Part shown: piece after piece, positions 17,982-27,645 of the stretch | How positions within the stretch are numbered: position 1 is the first letter of the stretch | Layout of the letters: every line of letters begins with the position of its first letter | Assembly: GCA_029978705.1 (NCBI GenBank) | Contig: JAPOIY010000003.1 | Span: forward strand, 1 to 64,000 | Length of the DNA stretch: 64,000 nucleotides | Direction: 5' to 3' | Source: Actinomycetota bacterium | GTDB lineage: Bacteria > Actinomycetota > Actinomycetes > S36-B12 > GCA-2699445 | Position numbers and translations under genes: made by a program | The notes under the pieces: generated by a model | Told to the model about the DNA's origin: nothing | The model's database searches: none | Seen by the model: only the letters and a program-made list of their open reading frames with translations

Positions 17982-19109
17982 GTGACCCGAGCGCAGGCCG
18001 ACGTTAACCTGGACGCCATCGCTCACAACGTGATGCGACTGCGCGCCGCGGCTCCCGACGCCCGGATGCTGGCCGTGGTGAAAGCCGACGGGTACGGCCA
18101 CGGGATGGTGCCGGTGGCCCGGGCCGCGCGCGGCGCCGGCGCGGACTACCTCGGAGTGGCTCTCCCCGAGGAGGCGGTCGCGGTCCGGGAAGCGGGCGAC
18201 AACGGTCCGTTGCTGTGCTGGCTGTACCCGCCTTCGGCCGACCTGAGCGAACTGGTCGAGCGGCGCGTCGAGATCTCCGTCTCCTCCCCCGACGCGTTGC
18301 AGCAGGTCGTCGCCGCCGCCCGAAAGGGAGATCGCCGCGCCCGCATCCACCTGAAGATCGACACCGGCCTCGGCCGCAACGGCTCGACCCCCGACGCCTG
18401 GTCCGACCTGGTGGCCCGCGCGCTCGCGCACCAGGACGCCGGCGTCCTCGAGGTGGCCGGTGTGTGGAGCCACCTGGCCGGCAGCGACGAGCCGGAGTCG
18501 CCCGTGACGGGCCGCCAGGTGGTGGCGTTCCGGGAAGCCCTGTCCGATGCCGAGAGTCAGGGGCTCGTGCCGGAGGTGCGGCACCTGGCCAACAGCGGCG
18601 GTGTCCTGCACCATCCCGACACCCACTTCGACATGGTGCGCTGCGGCATCTCCGTCTACGGGCTGACGCCCGGTCCGGCCATCGGCACCTCCCGCGGGCT
18701 GGGCCTCATCCCGGCCATGACCGTCACCGCCGAGGTGGCCCTGGTCAAGCGGGTCCCGGGCGGCCACGGCGTGTCGTACGGGCACCGCTACCGCACCCGT
18801 CGGTCCACACAACTCGCTCTCATCCCCGTGGGCTACGCCGACGGGGTGCCGCGCAGCGGCTCCAGCCGACTCCCCGTGATGATCAACGGCCAGCGGTTCT
18901 CCGTTGCCGGGACGGTCGCGATGGACCAGGTCGTCGTGGATGTGGGGGACGCGCGGGTGCGGGCCGGCGACCGGGTGCACCTGTTCGGCCCCGGCAGCCG
19001 GGGTGAACCCACCGCCGACGAGTGGGCCGCAGCCTGCGCCACCATCAACTACGAGATCGTCACCCGCCTCGGCCCCCGGATCCCGCGGCGCCACCTGGGG
19101 GGTGGCTGA
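17982..19109 (+). CDS. alr: Alanine racemase
   Basis: 375 residues. A PLP enzyme making D-alanine for peptidoglycan. The PLP Lys is K34 in AVVKADGYGHG. HLKIDTGLGRNG, FDMVRCGISVYG and the catalytic-Tyr region VSYGHRYRT are family motifs, and MDQVVVDVG lies in the C-terminal beta domain. GTG 17982 gives the canonical VTRAQADVNLDAIAHN start. It heads a string running through the hydrolase and tsaE-tsaB-rimI-tsaD. Confidence 0.96.
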   Translation: MTRAQADVNLDAIAHNVMRLRAAAPDARMLAVVKADGYGHGMVPVARAARGAGADYLGVALPEEAVAVREAGDNGPLLCWLYPPSADLSELVERRVEISVSSPDALQQVVAAARKGDRRARIHLKIDTGLGRNGSTPDAWSDLVARALAHQDAGVLEVAGVWSHLAGSDEPESPVTGRQVVAFREALSDAESQGLVPEVRHLANSGGVLHHPDTHFDMVRCGISVYGLTPGPAIGTSRGLGLIPAMTVTAEVALVKRVPGGHGVSYGHRYRTRRSTQLALIPVGYADGVPRSGSSRLPVMINGQRFSVAGTVAMDQVVVDVGDARVRAGDRVHLFGPGSRGEPTADEWAAACATINYEIVTRLGPRIPRRHLGGG

Positions 19110-19110
19110 C

Positions 19111-20145
19111 ATGCGGTACCTGGCAGTGGCCGCGGCGGCCGCCCTCGCGGGAGGCGCCGTGGCCGGGACGCTCGCCGAGCGGCTGCTGATGTGGCGCTAC
19201 TTCGACGGCAGCGCGGCCGACGAGGGGTTCGGCAGCCTGCGGGGAGTACCCCACGAGGTGATCACCGACGATGGCACCGTGCTGTACGCGGAGGTCGACG
19301 ACCCGGCCGACCCGGCGTTGGGCGACGTGACCGTGGTGTTCTGCCACGGCTACTCGCTGAACCTCGACACCTGGTACTACCAGCGCCGCGCCCTGCGTGG
19401 GCGGGCGCGCCTCGTCTTCTGGGACCAGCGGTCCCATGGCCGCAGCGGTACGGCCCCGCGCGGCTCCCACTCGATCGACCGGCTGGGGCCCGACCTGTAC
19501 TGCGTGCTGCGCGACCTGGCCCCCCACGGGGACGTCGTGCTCGTCGGCCACTCCATGGGCGGAATGACGATCATGAGCCTGGCCGACGACCACCCGGAAC
19601 TGTTCGGTGCGCGGGTGAAGGGCGTGGCCCTCATCGCCACCAGCGCCGGACACCTGTCCGACGTGACGCTGCGGCTGCCGGGGCCCGCCGCCAAGGTGCT
19701 GCAGCAGAACACCGAACGCCTGGCGGCCCTCATGGAGGCCTCGTCGGCCGGCATCGACCGTAACCGGACCCGGACCACGGACCTCAACCTGCTCCTCACG
19801 AAGCGGTACTCCTTCGGGCCGCAACGCGTGTCGCGGGAACACACCCGCTTCGTCGCCGACCTGCTGGGCAGCACGCCCATCGAGACGGTGGCCCAGTTCC
19901 TGCCCGCGTTCGGGGAGCACGACAAGTCGGCCGCCCTCGGCGCGCTGGCGCAGTGCCGGGTGGTGGTGATGGTCGGGGACTCCGACGCCCTCACCCCCGA
20001 GGCTCACAGCGAGGCCATCGTCAGTTACATCCCCGGCGCCCGGCTCGTGGTCGTCCCCACCACCGGACACATGATCATCAGCGAGCGGCACGACGTCGTC
20101 GACGGACAGCTGCGGGACCTCGTGGCCGAGGTCCGGGAGACGTGA
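19111..20145 (+). CDS. Membrane-anchored alpha/beta hydrolase
   Basis: 344 residues. An N-terminal hydrophobic helix (about 3-25, AVAAAAALAGGAVAGTLAERLL) is followed by an alpha/beta hydrolase fold. Visible are the oxyanion region VVFCHGYSLNLDTW, nucleophile elbow GHSMGG (Ser), acid VVMVGDSDALTP (Asp) and TTGHMI (His). The substrate is unknown. A hydrolase at this place between alr and tsaE is seen in other actinobacteria. Start ATG 19111, 1 nt after the alr stop; GTG 19102 is an alternative. The end overlaps tsaE (GTGA). Confidence 0.85.
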   Translation: MRYLAVAAAAALAGGAVAGTLAERLLMWRYFDGSAADEGFGSLRGVPHEVITDDGTVLYAEVDDPADPALGDVTVVFCHGYSLNLDTWYYQRRALRGRARLVFWDQRSHGRSGTAPRGSHSIDRLGPDLYCVLRDLAPHGDVVLVGHSMGGMTIMSLADDHPELFGARVKGVALIATSAGHLSDVTLRLPGPAAKVLQQNTERLAALMEASSAGIDRNRTRTTDLNLLLTKRYSFGPQRVSREHTRFVADLLGSTPIETVAQFLPAFGEHDKSAALGALAQCRVVVMVGDSDALTPEAHSEAIVSYIPGARLVVVPTTGHMIISERHDVVDGQLRDLVAEVRET

Positions 20146-20612
20146 TCAGCGTCGAGGTGCACGACGCGACCGCGATGACCGACCTCGGGCGGCGCCTCGG
20201 CGCCGGGCTCCGCGCCGGCGACGCCGTCTGCCTCACAGGGCGTCTCGGCGCGGGCAAGACGACCCTCACCCGCGGCATCGCGGCCGGCCTCGGGGTCACC
20301 GGGCCCGTGTCCAGCCCCACGTTCGTGATCAGTCGCCGGTACCCCGGGCGCGACGTCGACCTGATCCACTGCGACGCCTACCGCCTGTCCGAAGACGACG
20401 ACTTCGCGGACGTGGTCCCCGACGCCGAGCGGGCCGTGACCGTGATCGAATGGGGCAGTCCGGTGATGACCGCCATCTCGGACAGTTGGCTGGAGGTCGA
20501 GATCGTGCGGACCACGGGCGCCGGGGACGAGACCCGCTGGGTGCGGTGCGAGGGCGTGGGGCGTGACTGGGCCGAGGCCCGCGTGCGCGAACTGCTCGCG
20601 GAGGCGCCGTGA
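20142..20612 (+). CDS. tsaE: tRNA t6A biosynthesis ATPase TsaE
   Basis: 156 residues. TsaE drives the TsaB-TsaD complex that makes threonylcarbamoyl-adenosine at tRNA position 37. The Walker A loop is TGRLGAGKTTLTRG (K39, T40). SSPTFVISRRY, HCDAYRL and VIEWG are family motifs. Overlaps of 4 bases on both sides indicate translational coupling with the hydrolase upstream and tsaB downstream. Confidence 0.95.
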   Translation: MISVEVHDATAMTDLGRRLGAGLRAGDAVCLTGRLGAGKTTLTRGIAAGLGVTGPVSSPTFVISRRYPGRDVDLIHCDAYRLSEDDDFADVVPDAERAVTVIEWGSPVMTAISDSWLEVEIVRTTGAGDETRWVRCEGVGRDWAEARVRELLAEAP

Positions 20613-21217
20613 TCCTGGCCGTCGACACCTCGGGACCGTTGGTCGCCGTCACCGTCACCGACCCCGACGGCGTCCCGCGGTACGCCGCCCGCGGCACGCG
20701 GCCCCGGGCACACGCCGAAGAGATCGGTCCCCTGGTCGCCGCGGGTACCGCCGGAGCCGACATCAGCCACGTCGTGGCCGGACGCGGTCCCGGCTCGTTC
20801 ACCGGACTGCGGGTAGGTCTCGCCTTCGCGCAGGCGTGGGCGTGGGGCCGGGACACCCCGGTCAGCGGCATGTGCTCGTTGGACGCGATCGCGGTCGCCG
20901 CCGGCCTGGCGACGGGCTGGGTCGTCACCGACGCCCGACGCGGCGAACTGTTCGCGGCGCCCTACCGCGACGGTGTGCGCAGCGGCGACACCCGGGTGCT
21001 GCCCCGCGCGGCCGCCGCCGAACTCGTCGCCGGCAGCGATGTCGCCGGAGACGTGGCCCTGCTCACCGACGACGACCGCCGAGCCGCCGGGACCACGGCC
21101 GTGGTCCCCGAGGCCCTCGCCCGCGCCGCCGCCCTCTCGGTCCGCGACGACCCGGGCGGGTCCCTGCAGCCGGACTACCTGCGGCGGCCCGACGTGACCC
21201 TGCGGGCCGGCTCGTGA
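20609..21217 (+). CDS. tsaB: tRNA t6A biosynthesis protein TsaB
   Basis: 202 residues. A HSP70/actin-fold partner of TsaD. MILAVDTSGPLVAVTV, HAEEIGPLV and GRGPGSFTGLRVGLAFAQ are the family motifs. Its domain after about residue 105 is short and Ala-rich, common in actinobacteria. Overlaps tsaE and rimI by 4 bases each. Confidence 0.95.
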   Translation: MILAVDTSGPLVAVTVTDPDGVPRYAARGTRPRAHAEEIGPLVAAGTAGADISHVVAGRGPGSFTGLRVGLAFAQAWAWGRDTPVSGMCSLDAIAVAAGLATGWVVTDARRGELFAAPYRDGVRSGDTRVLPRAAAAELVAGSDVAGDVALLTDDDRRAAGTTAVVPEALARAAALSVRDDPGGSLQPDYLRRPDVTLRAGS

Positions 21218-21696
21218 TCATCAGGACCGCCCGGCCCGACGACCTGCCCGCCCTCCTGGCGATCGAGGGTGACGTCTTCGGCGCGGCCGCGTGGTCGGAG
21301 CAGCAGTTCGCGGACGAACTGGAGCGGATGGCCGAGACCCGGTGGTATGCCGTGGCCCAGGAGGACGACGGGGGCCTGGCCGGGTACGCCGGCCTCTACC
21401 TCAGCCCGCCGGACGCCGACGTGCAGACGGTCGCCGTCTCCCGGGAGCTGCAGGGGGGCGGGGTCGGGCGGCATTTGCTCACCGCCGCCGTCGCCCACGC
21501 CTGGGATGCCGGCTGCACCCGACTGTTCCTCGAGGTGCGCGCCGACAACGACCCCGCCCTCGCGCTGTACCGGTCCGCGGGGTTCGTCCGGATGGGGCGC
21601 CGGCCGCGGTACTACCCCGACGGGACCGACGCCATCACCATGCGGCTGCGCAAACACGAGGTCCCCGACCTGGCGGAGGCCGTCCGTGGCCGGTGA
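21214..21696 (+). CDS. rimI: Ribosomal protein S18 alanine N-acetyltransferase
   Basis: 160 residues with a GNAT fold. The acetyl-CoA loop is the [10 protein letters not shown] stretch (about 87-97). [31 protein letters not shown] is the typical RimI C-terminal block. It acetylates the N-terminal Ala of S18 in model organisms; other targets are possible. Encoded between tsaB and tsaD, the standard actinobacterial arrangement. Confidence 0.92.
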   Translation: MIIRTARPDDLPALLAIEGDVFGAAAWSEQQFADELERMAETRWYAVAQEDDGGLAGYAGLYLSPPDADVQTVAVSRELQGGGVGRHLLTAAVAHAWDAGCTRLFLEVRADNDPALALYRSAGFVRMGRRPRYYPDGTDAITMRLRKHEVPDLAEAVRGR

Positions 21697-22756
21697 ACCC
21701 GTCGTGCTCGGCATCGAGACCTCCTGCGACGAGACGGGGGTGGGGCTGGTGGTGGGGGGCGAGTTGCGGGCCAACGTGCTGGCCAGCAGCGCCGCCGAGC
21801 ATGCCCGCTTCGGAGGTATCGTCCCCGAGGTCGCCAGCCGCGCCCACCTCGCCGAGATGCTGCCGACCCTGTCGGCGGCCTGTCGCACTGCGGGCCTCGG
21901 GCTGGGCGACATCGACGCGGTCGCGGTCACCTCGGGCCCCGGCCTGGCGGGTGCCCTCCTGGTCGGGGTAGCCGCTGCCAAGGGCCTGGCGCTGGCGCTC
22001 GACCGCCCCCTCTACGGGGTCAACCACCTATGTGCCCACGTCGCCGTCGACACCCTGGTCGCGGGTCCCCTGCCAGCCAACAGCGTCGCCCTCCTGGTGT
22101 CGGGCGGCCACAGTTCGCTGCTGCACGTCTCCGACATCGTCACCGACGTGCGGCCCCTCGGGGCGACCATCGACGACGCCGCGGGCGAGGCGTACGACAA
22201 GGTGGCCCGCCTGCTCGGTCTCCCCTTCCCCGGCGGGCCGCCCGTGGACGAGGCGGCCGCCGCCGGGGATCCCGGGGCGATCGTCTTCCCGCGCGGGCTG
22301 ACCGCCCCCAAGGACCAGGAGCAGCACCGTTTCGACTTCTCGTTCAGCGGGTTGAAGACTGCCGTGGCCCGGTGGGTGGAGCAGCAGCGCGCCGACGGCA
22401 CGGCCATCCCCGTCGCGGACGTGGCGGCCTCGTTCCAGGAGGCCGTCGCCGACGTGCTGGTGGCCAAGGCCGTGGCCGCCTGCCGGGACGTGTCGGCTGA
22501 CACCCTCGTGATCGGCGGGGGGGTCGCCGCCAACTCCCGGTTGCGGGCCCTGGCCGCGGAACGCTGCCGGGCCGCCGGCATCCGGCTGCGGGTGCCGCCC
22601 CCGGGCCTGTGCACCGACAACGGGGCGATGGTGGCCGCCCTCGGAGCCCTCGCCGTCGAACGTGGACTGCCGCCCAGCGCCGGGGACTTCGGGGCCGACC
22701 CGGGGATGGCGGTCACCGAGATCCTCAACCCCGGGCCTGGTCGGTCCGTGGGTTAG
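21686..22756 (+). CDS. tsaD: tRNA N6-threonylcarbamoyladenosine transferase
   Basis: 356 residues. The catalytic subunit that puts the threonylcarbamoyl group on A37. The start [16 protein letters not shown] and the iron-binding H114 and H118 (VNHLCAHV) are visible, with [17 protein letters not shown] and [15 protein letters not shown] 21686 has GAGG 6 nt upstream and overlaps rimI by 11 bases. Its TAG shares bases with the TAA of the convergent azlD gene. Confidence 0.96.
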   Translation: MAGEPVVLGIETSCDETGVGLVVGGELRANVLASSAAEHARFGGIVPEVASRAHLAEMLPTLSAACRTAGLGLGDIDAVAVTSGPGLAGALLVGVAAAKGLALALDRPLYGVNHLCAHVAVDTLVAGPLPANSVALLVSGGHSSLLHVSDIVTDVRPLGATIDDAAGEAYDKVARLLGLPFPGGPPVDEAAAAGDPGAIVFPRGLTAPKDQEQHRFDFSFSGLKTAVARWVEQQRADGTAIPVADVAASFQEAVADVLVAKAVAACRDVSADTLVIGGGVAANSRLRALAAERCRAAGIRLRVPPPGLCTDNGAMVAALGALAVERGLPPSAGDFGADPGMAVTEILNPGPGRSVG

Positions 22757-23061
22757 GCGCCCCAACCGGCGGCCCGCAGCAGCGCCGCCACCGCACCCGC
22801 GACCACGACCACGACGATGAAGTGGGCCCGCAGCAGCAGCGCCACGAATCCCGCGGCGACGCCCGCGGCCCGCGCGTCCACGGTCAGCGACTGCCCGGTG
22901 GAGAACGTCTGCACGACCACCAGGGCAGCGAGCATCGCCACCGGGATCAGCGCCGTGACCCGCTGGACCCGGGGGCGCTCCAGCCAGTGCCGCGGCGCCA
23001 GGTAGCCGGCGAGTTTGAGCAGGTAGCAGCCGACACTGCCCAGGACCACTGCCGGCCACAT
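22753..23061 (-). CDS. azlD: AzlD-type branched-chain amino acid exporter, small subunit
   Basis: 102 residues with about three to four membrane helices. The pattern [23 protein letters not shown]...[16 protein letters not shown] is typical of AzlD. It pairs with AzlC, encoded directly upstream with a 1-nt stop/start overlap (TGATG), to form a two-subunit exporter of branched-chain or similar amino acids. The exact substrate is inferred from the family only. The stop overlaps the tsaD stop on the other strand. Confidence 0.85.
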   Translation of the reverse strand: MWPAVVLGSVGCYLLKLAGYLAPRHWLERPRVQRVTALIPVAMLAALVVVQTFSTGQSLTVDARAAGVAAGFVALLLRAHFIVVVVVAGAVAALLRAAGWGA

Positions 23062-23750
23062 CAGGACGTCGCCCCTCGGCCGCGCCACAGCCCGGCGCCG
23101 ACCGCCACGAGGGCGCTGGCGAGCACGGGGACACCCGGGCTCACGACCGGGATCAGCACGAGCGTCACCAGGGCCGCGACGAGGGCCACCACCCGCGCCT
23201 CCCGGTGCCCGAGCCGCGGCCACAGCAGGGCCAGGAAGGCCGCGGCGGCCGCGGCGTCCAGGCCGTACATGCGGGGGTCCCCGATCGCGCCGGCGGCCAG
23301 CGCCCCGACCAGCGTGCCGACGTTCCACAGCACGAACACGGACAGACCCGTGGCGCCGAAGGCGTAGCGCATGGCGCCCGGGTCGGGGTCCTCGGAGTGC
23401 GCCACGGCCATGGCCGTGGACTCGTCGATCGTGAGCTGGGCCAGGCCGGCACGCTGCCAACCCCGCGGGGCGAGGGGACCGGCCAGCGACACGGCGTAGA
23501 GCCCGTTGCGTAGGCCGAGCAACAGGGCGGTGGCCACCGCCGCGATCAGGGTCCCGCCGCCGCCGAGGATGGCGACGGTCGCGAACTGTGAGGCTCCCGT
23601 GAACATGCCCAGCGACAGCACCTGCGTCTGCCAGGGACTGAAGCCGTTGGTGACGGCCAGCGCCCCGAAGGAGATGCCGTAGGCGCCGGTCCCGGCGCCG
23701 ATGGCGAGGGCGTCGACCGTGATTCGCCGGCGGTCGCGGGTCTCCGTCAC
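23061..23750 (-). CDS. azlC: AzlC-type branched-chain amino acid exporter, large subunit
   Basis: 229 residues with about seven hydrophobic segments. The signature stretch GAYGISFGALAVTNGFSPWQTQVLSLGMFTGASQFA is diagnostic of AzlC, as is LGLRNGLYAVSL. GTG 23750 is preceded, 8 nt away, by a -10-like TAGGCT (23759-23764, minus strand). Two-gene operon with azlD. Confidence 0.88.
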   Translation of the reverse strand: MTETRDRRRITVDALAIGAGTGAYGISFGALAVTNGFSPWQTQVLSLGMFTGASQFATVAILGGGGTLIAAVATALLLGLRNGLYAVSLAGPLAPRGWQRAGLAQLTIDESTAMAVAHSEDPDPGAMRYAFGATGLSVFVLWNVGTLVGALAAGAIGDPRMYGLDAAAAAAFLALLWPRLGHREARVVALVAALVTLVLIPVVSPGVPVLASALVAVGAGLWRGRGATS

Positions 23751-23779
23751 GAGGCGTCAGCCTACGCACGCCTCCGGCA

Positions 23780-24991
23780 TCACTGTCCCGGAACGGCCGG
23801 GTCGGTGACGAGCAGGGCTGCCCCGCGCCCGGCGATACGGGTGACGACGAGGCCCGCGGGACGCCCCTCCCCGGCCGGCCCGAGCTCCCGCCGCAACCGC
23901 TGCGGGTCGAGCCCCAGACCGCGGGTGCGGATCTCCACCGGTCTGACGCCCAGCCGGCGCAACTCCGCGCGCAGGGCACGGGGACGGGCGGGGAGCACCT
24001 CCTGGACCCGGGAGACCCGGCCCCAGCCCGTCGGCTCCGGTCCGGACCCGGTGAGGTAGGCGATACCGGGGCTGAGGACCCCCGCGCGCCACCGCCCGGC
24101 CAGGTCGCCGACGAGGCCCGCGCGAATCACTGCGGGATCGGGCTCCAGGAGCCAGGCGCCCACCGCCACGGTGGCGGCCGGTTCCCCCGCGCCGCTGAGG
24201 CAGCGCTCGGCTGCGACGGACCAGGGGTCCGACCCGGGCGTGAGCAGGGTCGCCGTGCGGCGGGCGCGGGCGCCGCGCACCCCGGGGAACCAGAGGGTCG
24301 CCTCCACGAGGTCGCCCGCCACACTGACCCATTCGACCGCCACGTCCGGCCCCGGCAGGTCCCGGTCGATGCCGGGGGCGACCTTCGCCACCGTCGCCGG
24401 GTGCCCCACGGCGAGACCCTGCAGCCACGACCACGGGGGGTGCCACTGCTCGGGAGCCAAGGTCCGGCGGGGGGAGCCGTCTGCCCGGAACCCGGCCCGA
24501 CGCCCCGGATCCACGAAGGCGATGGCCGAGGGCGGCACCGGGAACGATGTCGCGTCGCCGCACACCACCTCGAACCGGCCGGTCGGGGCCAGGGCCGCGA
24601 GGTTGTGAGCGGCTGCGCGGGCGGTGGCGGGGTCCTGCTCCACGGCCGTGACCGCCATGCCGGCGCGGGCGGCCGCGATGGCGTCGATGCCCACGCCGCA
24701 GCCGAGGTCCACGACGGAGGTCGCGCCGGACTCGGACAGGAGGCGGCCCCGCCGGGCGGCCACCGCAGGGCGGCTGGCCTGCTCCAGGCCCGCCGCAGTC
24801 AGGTCGAGGACCGCGGCGTCGCCCCCGAACTTGGCGCGGCCCCGCCGCCGCAGCAGTGTCACGTCGACCACGTGATGCCACTCCGCAGCGGTCAGGGACG
24901 GATCGGTGGCCCGCAGCCGGTCGAGGTCGGCGGCCGTCGGACGGTCCGGGAGGGTCTCCGCCTGCCGCCAGACCGCGTCGGAAGGAGGCAT
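23780..24991 (-). CDS. SAM-dependent methyltransferase with THUMP-like C-terminus
   Basis: 403 residues. The SAM-binding motif I is TSVVDLGCGVGIDAIAAARAG (about 91-111), followed by VTAVEQDPATARAAAHN and FVDPGRRAG. The C-terminal part (LGVRPVEIRTRGLGLDP, AGLVVTRIAGRGAALLV) matches the THUMP-like domain of this family. This suggests an RNA substrate, but none is established. It starts at ATG 24991, divergent from groES. Its -10-like hexamer is 7 nt upstream and its -35 region would overlap the first CIRCE element. Confidence 0.78.
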   Translation of the reverse strand: MPPSDAVWRQAETLPDRPTAADLDRLRATDPSLTAAEWHHVVDVTLLRRRGRAKFGGDAAVLDLTAAGLEQASRPAVAARRGRLLSESGATSVVDLGCGVGIDAIAAARAGMAVTAVEQDPATARAAAHNLAALAPTGRFEVVCGDATSFPVPPSAIAFVDPGRRAGFRADGSPRRTLAPEQWHPPWSWLQGLAVGHPATVAKVAPGIDRDLPGPDVAVEWVSVAGDLVEATLWFPGVRGARARRTATLLTPGSDPWSVAAERCLSGAGEPAATVAVGAWLLEPDPAVIRAGLVGDLAGRWRAGVLSPGIAYLTGSGPEPTGWGRVSRVQEVLPARPRALRAELRRLGVRPVEIRTRGLGLDPQRLRRELGPAGEGRPAGLVVTRIAGRGAALLVTDPAVPGQ

Positions 24992-24998
24992 GGGTCTC

Positions 24999-25004
24999 AG
25001 CCTG
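24999..25004 (-). promoter_or_regulatory. -10 hexamer, probably leaderless (methyltransferase)
   Basis: CAGGCT on the minus strand, ending 7 nt before ATG 24991. The corresponding -35 position (about 25022-25027) falls in the left arm of CIRCE 1. Confidence 0.35.
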
Positions 25005-25018
25005 GCAGAACGCACCCG

Positions 25019-25045
25019 CTGGCACTCGCCTTGACGGAGTGCTAA
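25019..25045. promoter_or_regulatory. CIRCE element 1 (HrcA operator)
   Basis: CTGGCACTC, nine bases, then GAGTGCTAA. The right arm is a perfect match to the CIRCE consensus (TTAGCACTC-N9-GAGTGCTAA); the left has two mismatches. The groES -35 hexamer lies in its spacer and right arm, so HrcA binding would block polymerase. Confidence 0.92.
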
Positions 25046-25059
25046 TGACCCCCTAGGCT
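25031..25059 (+). promoter_or_regulatory. groESL promoter
   Basis: TTGACG (25031-25036) and TAGGCT (25054-25059) with an exact 17-bp spacer: the best housekeeping promoter in the window. Predicted start near 25066, so both CIRCE elements overlap the promoter or first transcribed bases. Confidence 0.8.
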
Positions 25060-25063
25060 AGGT

Positions 25064-25090
25064 CTGGCACTCTCCCCTGGAAAGTGCCAA
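25064..25090. promoter_or_regulatory. CIRCE element 2 (HrcA operator)
   Basis: CTGGCACTC, nine bases, then AAGTGCCAA, a weaker match than element 1 but with the same 27-bp architecture. Starts 45 bp downstream of element 1 and covers the predicted transcription start. Confidence 0.85.
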
Positions 25091-25181
25091 CCGGCCGGCC
25101 CGCAGGTGGACCCGCGATGACACTCGCGATCCGGCCACAGCAAACCGTTCGTCATCAATCCCGTGAGGGGGAGGTCGAGGC

Positions 25182-25481
25182 GTGTCAGTCTCCATCAAAC
25201 CGCTCGAGGACCGCATTCTGGTCCAGCCGCTGGACGCGGAGCAGACCACTGCTTCGGGTCTGGTCATTCCCGACACCGCCAAGGAGAAGCCCCAGGAGGG
25301 CAAGGTCGTGGCTGTCGGTCCCGGTCGTTTCGACGACGAGGGGGAGAACCGTATTCCCCTCGACATCAGCGTCGGCGACGTCGTCATCTACAGCAAGTAC
25401 GGTGGCACCGAAGTCAAGTACAACAACGAGGAGTACTTGATCCTTTCGGCGCGCGACGTGCTCGCCGTCGTGGAGAAGTGA
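25182..25481 (+). CDS. groES: Co-chaperonin GroES
   Basis: 99 residues. The 10-kDa lid of the GroEL folding chamber. [27 protein letters not shown] includes the mobile loop, and [26 protein letters not shown] is the conserved C-terminal half. GTG 25182 has GGAGG about 7 nt upstream. The leader is about 116 nt. Repressed by HrcA through two CIRCE elements. Confidence 0.97.
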   Translation: MSVSIKPLEDRILVQPLDAEQTTASGLVIPDTAKEKPQEGKVVAVGPGRFDDEGENRIPLDISVGDVVIYSKYGGTEVKYNNEEYLILSARDVLAVVEK

Positions 25482-25495
25482 TCTCCCGACTCTGA

Positions 25496-27214
<1,719 letters not shown>

Positions 27215-27215
27215 G

Positions 27216-27232
27216 GGACCGTCAGGCGGTCC
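27216..27232. terminator. Hairpin between convergent groEL and whiB-type genes
   Basis: GGACCG, a 5-nt loop, CGGTCC: a 6-bp stem directly after the groEL stop and overlapping the 3' end of the opposite gene. It could terminate either strand. Confidence 0.45.
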
Positions 27233-27515
27233 GCGTGAGTTTGCGGGCCGCCAGGACCTCGGCCCGTTCGTCCTCGGACAGGCCGCCCCACACGCCGTAG
27301 GGCTCCCGCACGGCCAGGGCGTGCTCGAGGCAGTGGGTGCGCACCGGACACGCTGCACAGACGGCCTTCGCCGACTGCTCCCGCTCCGCGCGCGCCTCCC
27401 CGCGTTCGCGGTCGGGGTGGAAGAAGAACTCCGACTCCATCCCGCGGCAGGCGGCATGCAACTGCCAGTCCCACAGGTCGGCGTTGGGTCCAGGGAGCCG
27501 TCTCAGGTTCGCCAT
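27222..27515 (-). CDS. whiD: WhiB-family iron-sulfur regulator (WhiD/WhiB3-like)
   Basis: 97 residues. The four [4Fe-4S] Cys are C23, C53, C56 and C62 (C-x29-C-x2-C-x5-C), followed by the GVWGG turn (74-78) and a basic C-terminus that binds DNA or sigma factor. It starts at ATG 27515 after AAGGAGG. Its position next to groEL and bldM/guaB matches whiD in Streptomyces and whiB3 in Mycobacterium, so I call it that subfamily by context. WhiD/WhiB3 respond to redox and nitric oxide and affect sporulation or virulence lipids in those genera. Confidence 0.88.
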   Translation of the reverse strand: MANLRRLPGPNADLWDWQLHAACRGMESEFFFHPDRERGEARAEREQSAKAVCAACPVRTHCLEHALAVREPYGVWGGLSEDERAEVLAARKLTRTA

Positions 27516-27546
27516 GGTTATGCCTCCTTCTTGCCCACCACCCTAG

Positions 27547-27590
27547 AACTGAGGCAAAAGTGTGTCAAACTCAACTGGGGCAAAGGTGTG
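27547..27590. repeat. Tandem 18-bp direct repeat, operator-like
   Basis: Two copies, 27547-27564 and 27573-27590, of AACTGRGGCAAARGTGTG, identical at 16 of 18 positions and spaced 26 bp start to start. They fill the middle of the whiD-merR divergent intergenic region, where both promoters must lie. A pair of direct repeats is the expected form of a CarH/LitR-type MerR operator, but the protein bound is not known. Confidence 0.75.
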
Positions 27591-27645
27591 GCGCAATCCT
27601 CGCGGTGCGGTGGCGGAACCGGACGCCTCCCCCCACACTCGAGAG

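Noticed and set aside
25064..25090. Second inverted repeat as an intrinsic terminator in the groES leader
   Set aside because: Its 9-N9-9 architecture and sequence match CIRCE, and it lies at the transcription start.
27562..27645. Upstream ATG start for the MerR regulator
   Set aside because: It would place the start codon inside the operator-like repeat and add residues with no family match. GTG 27646 is nearer the conserved domain.
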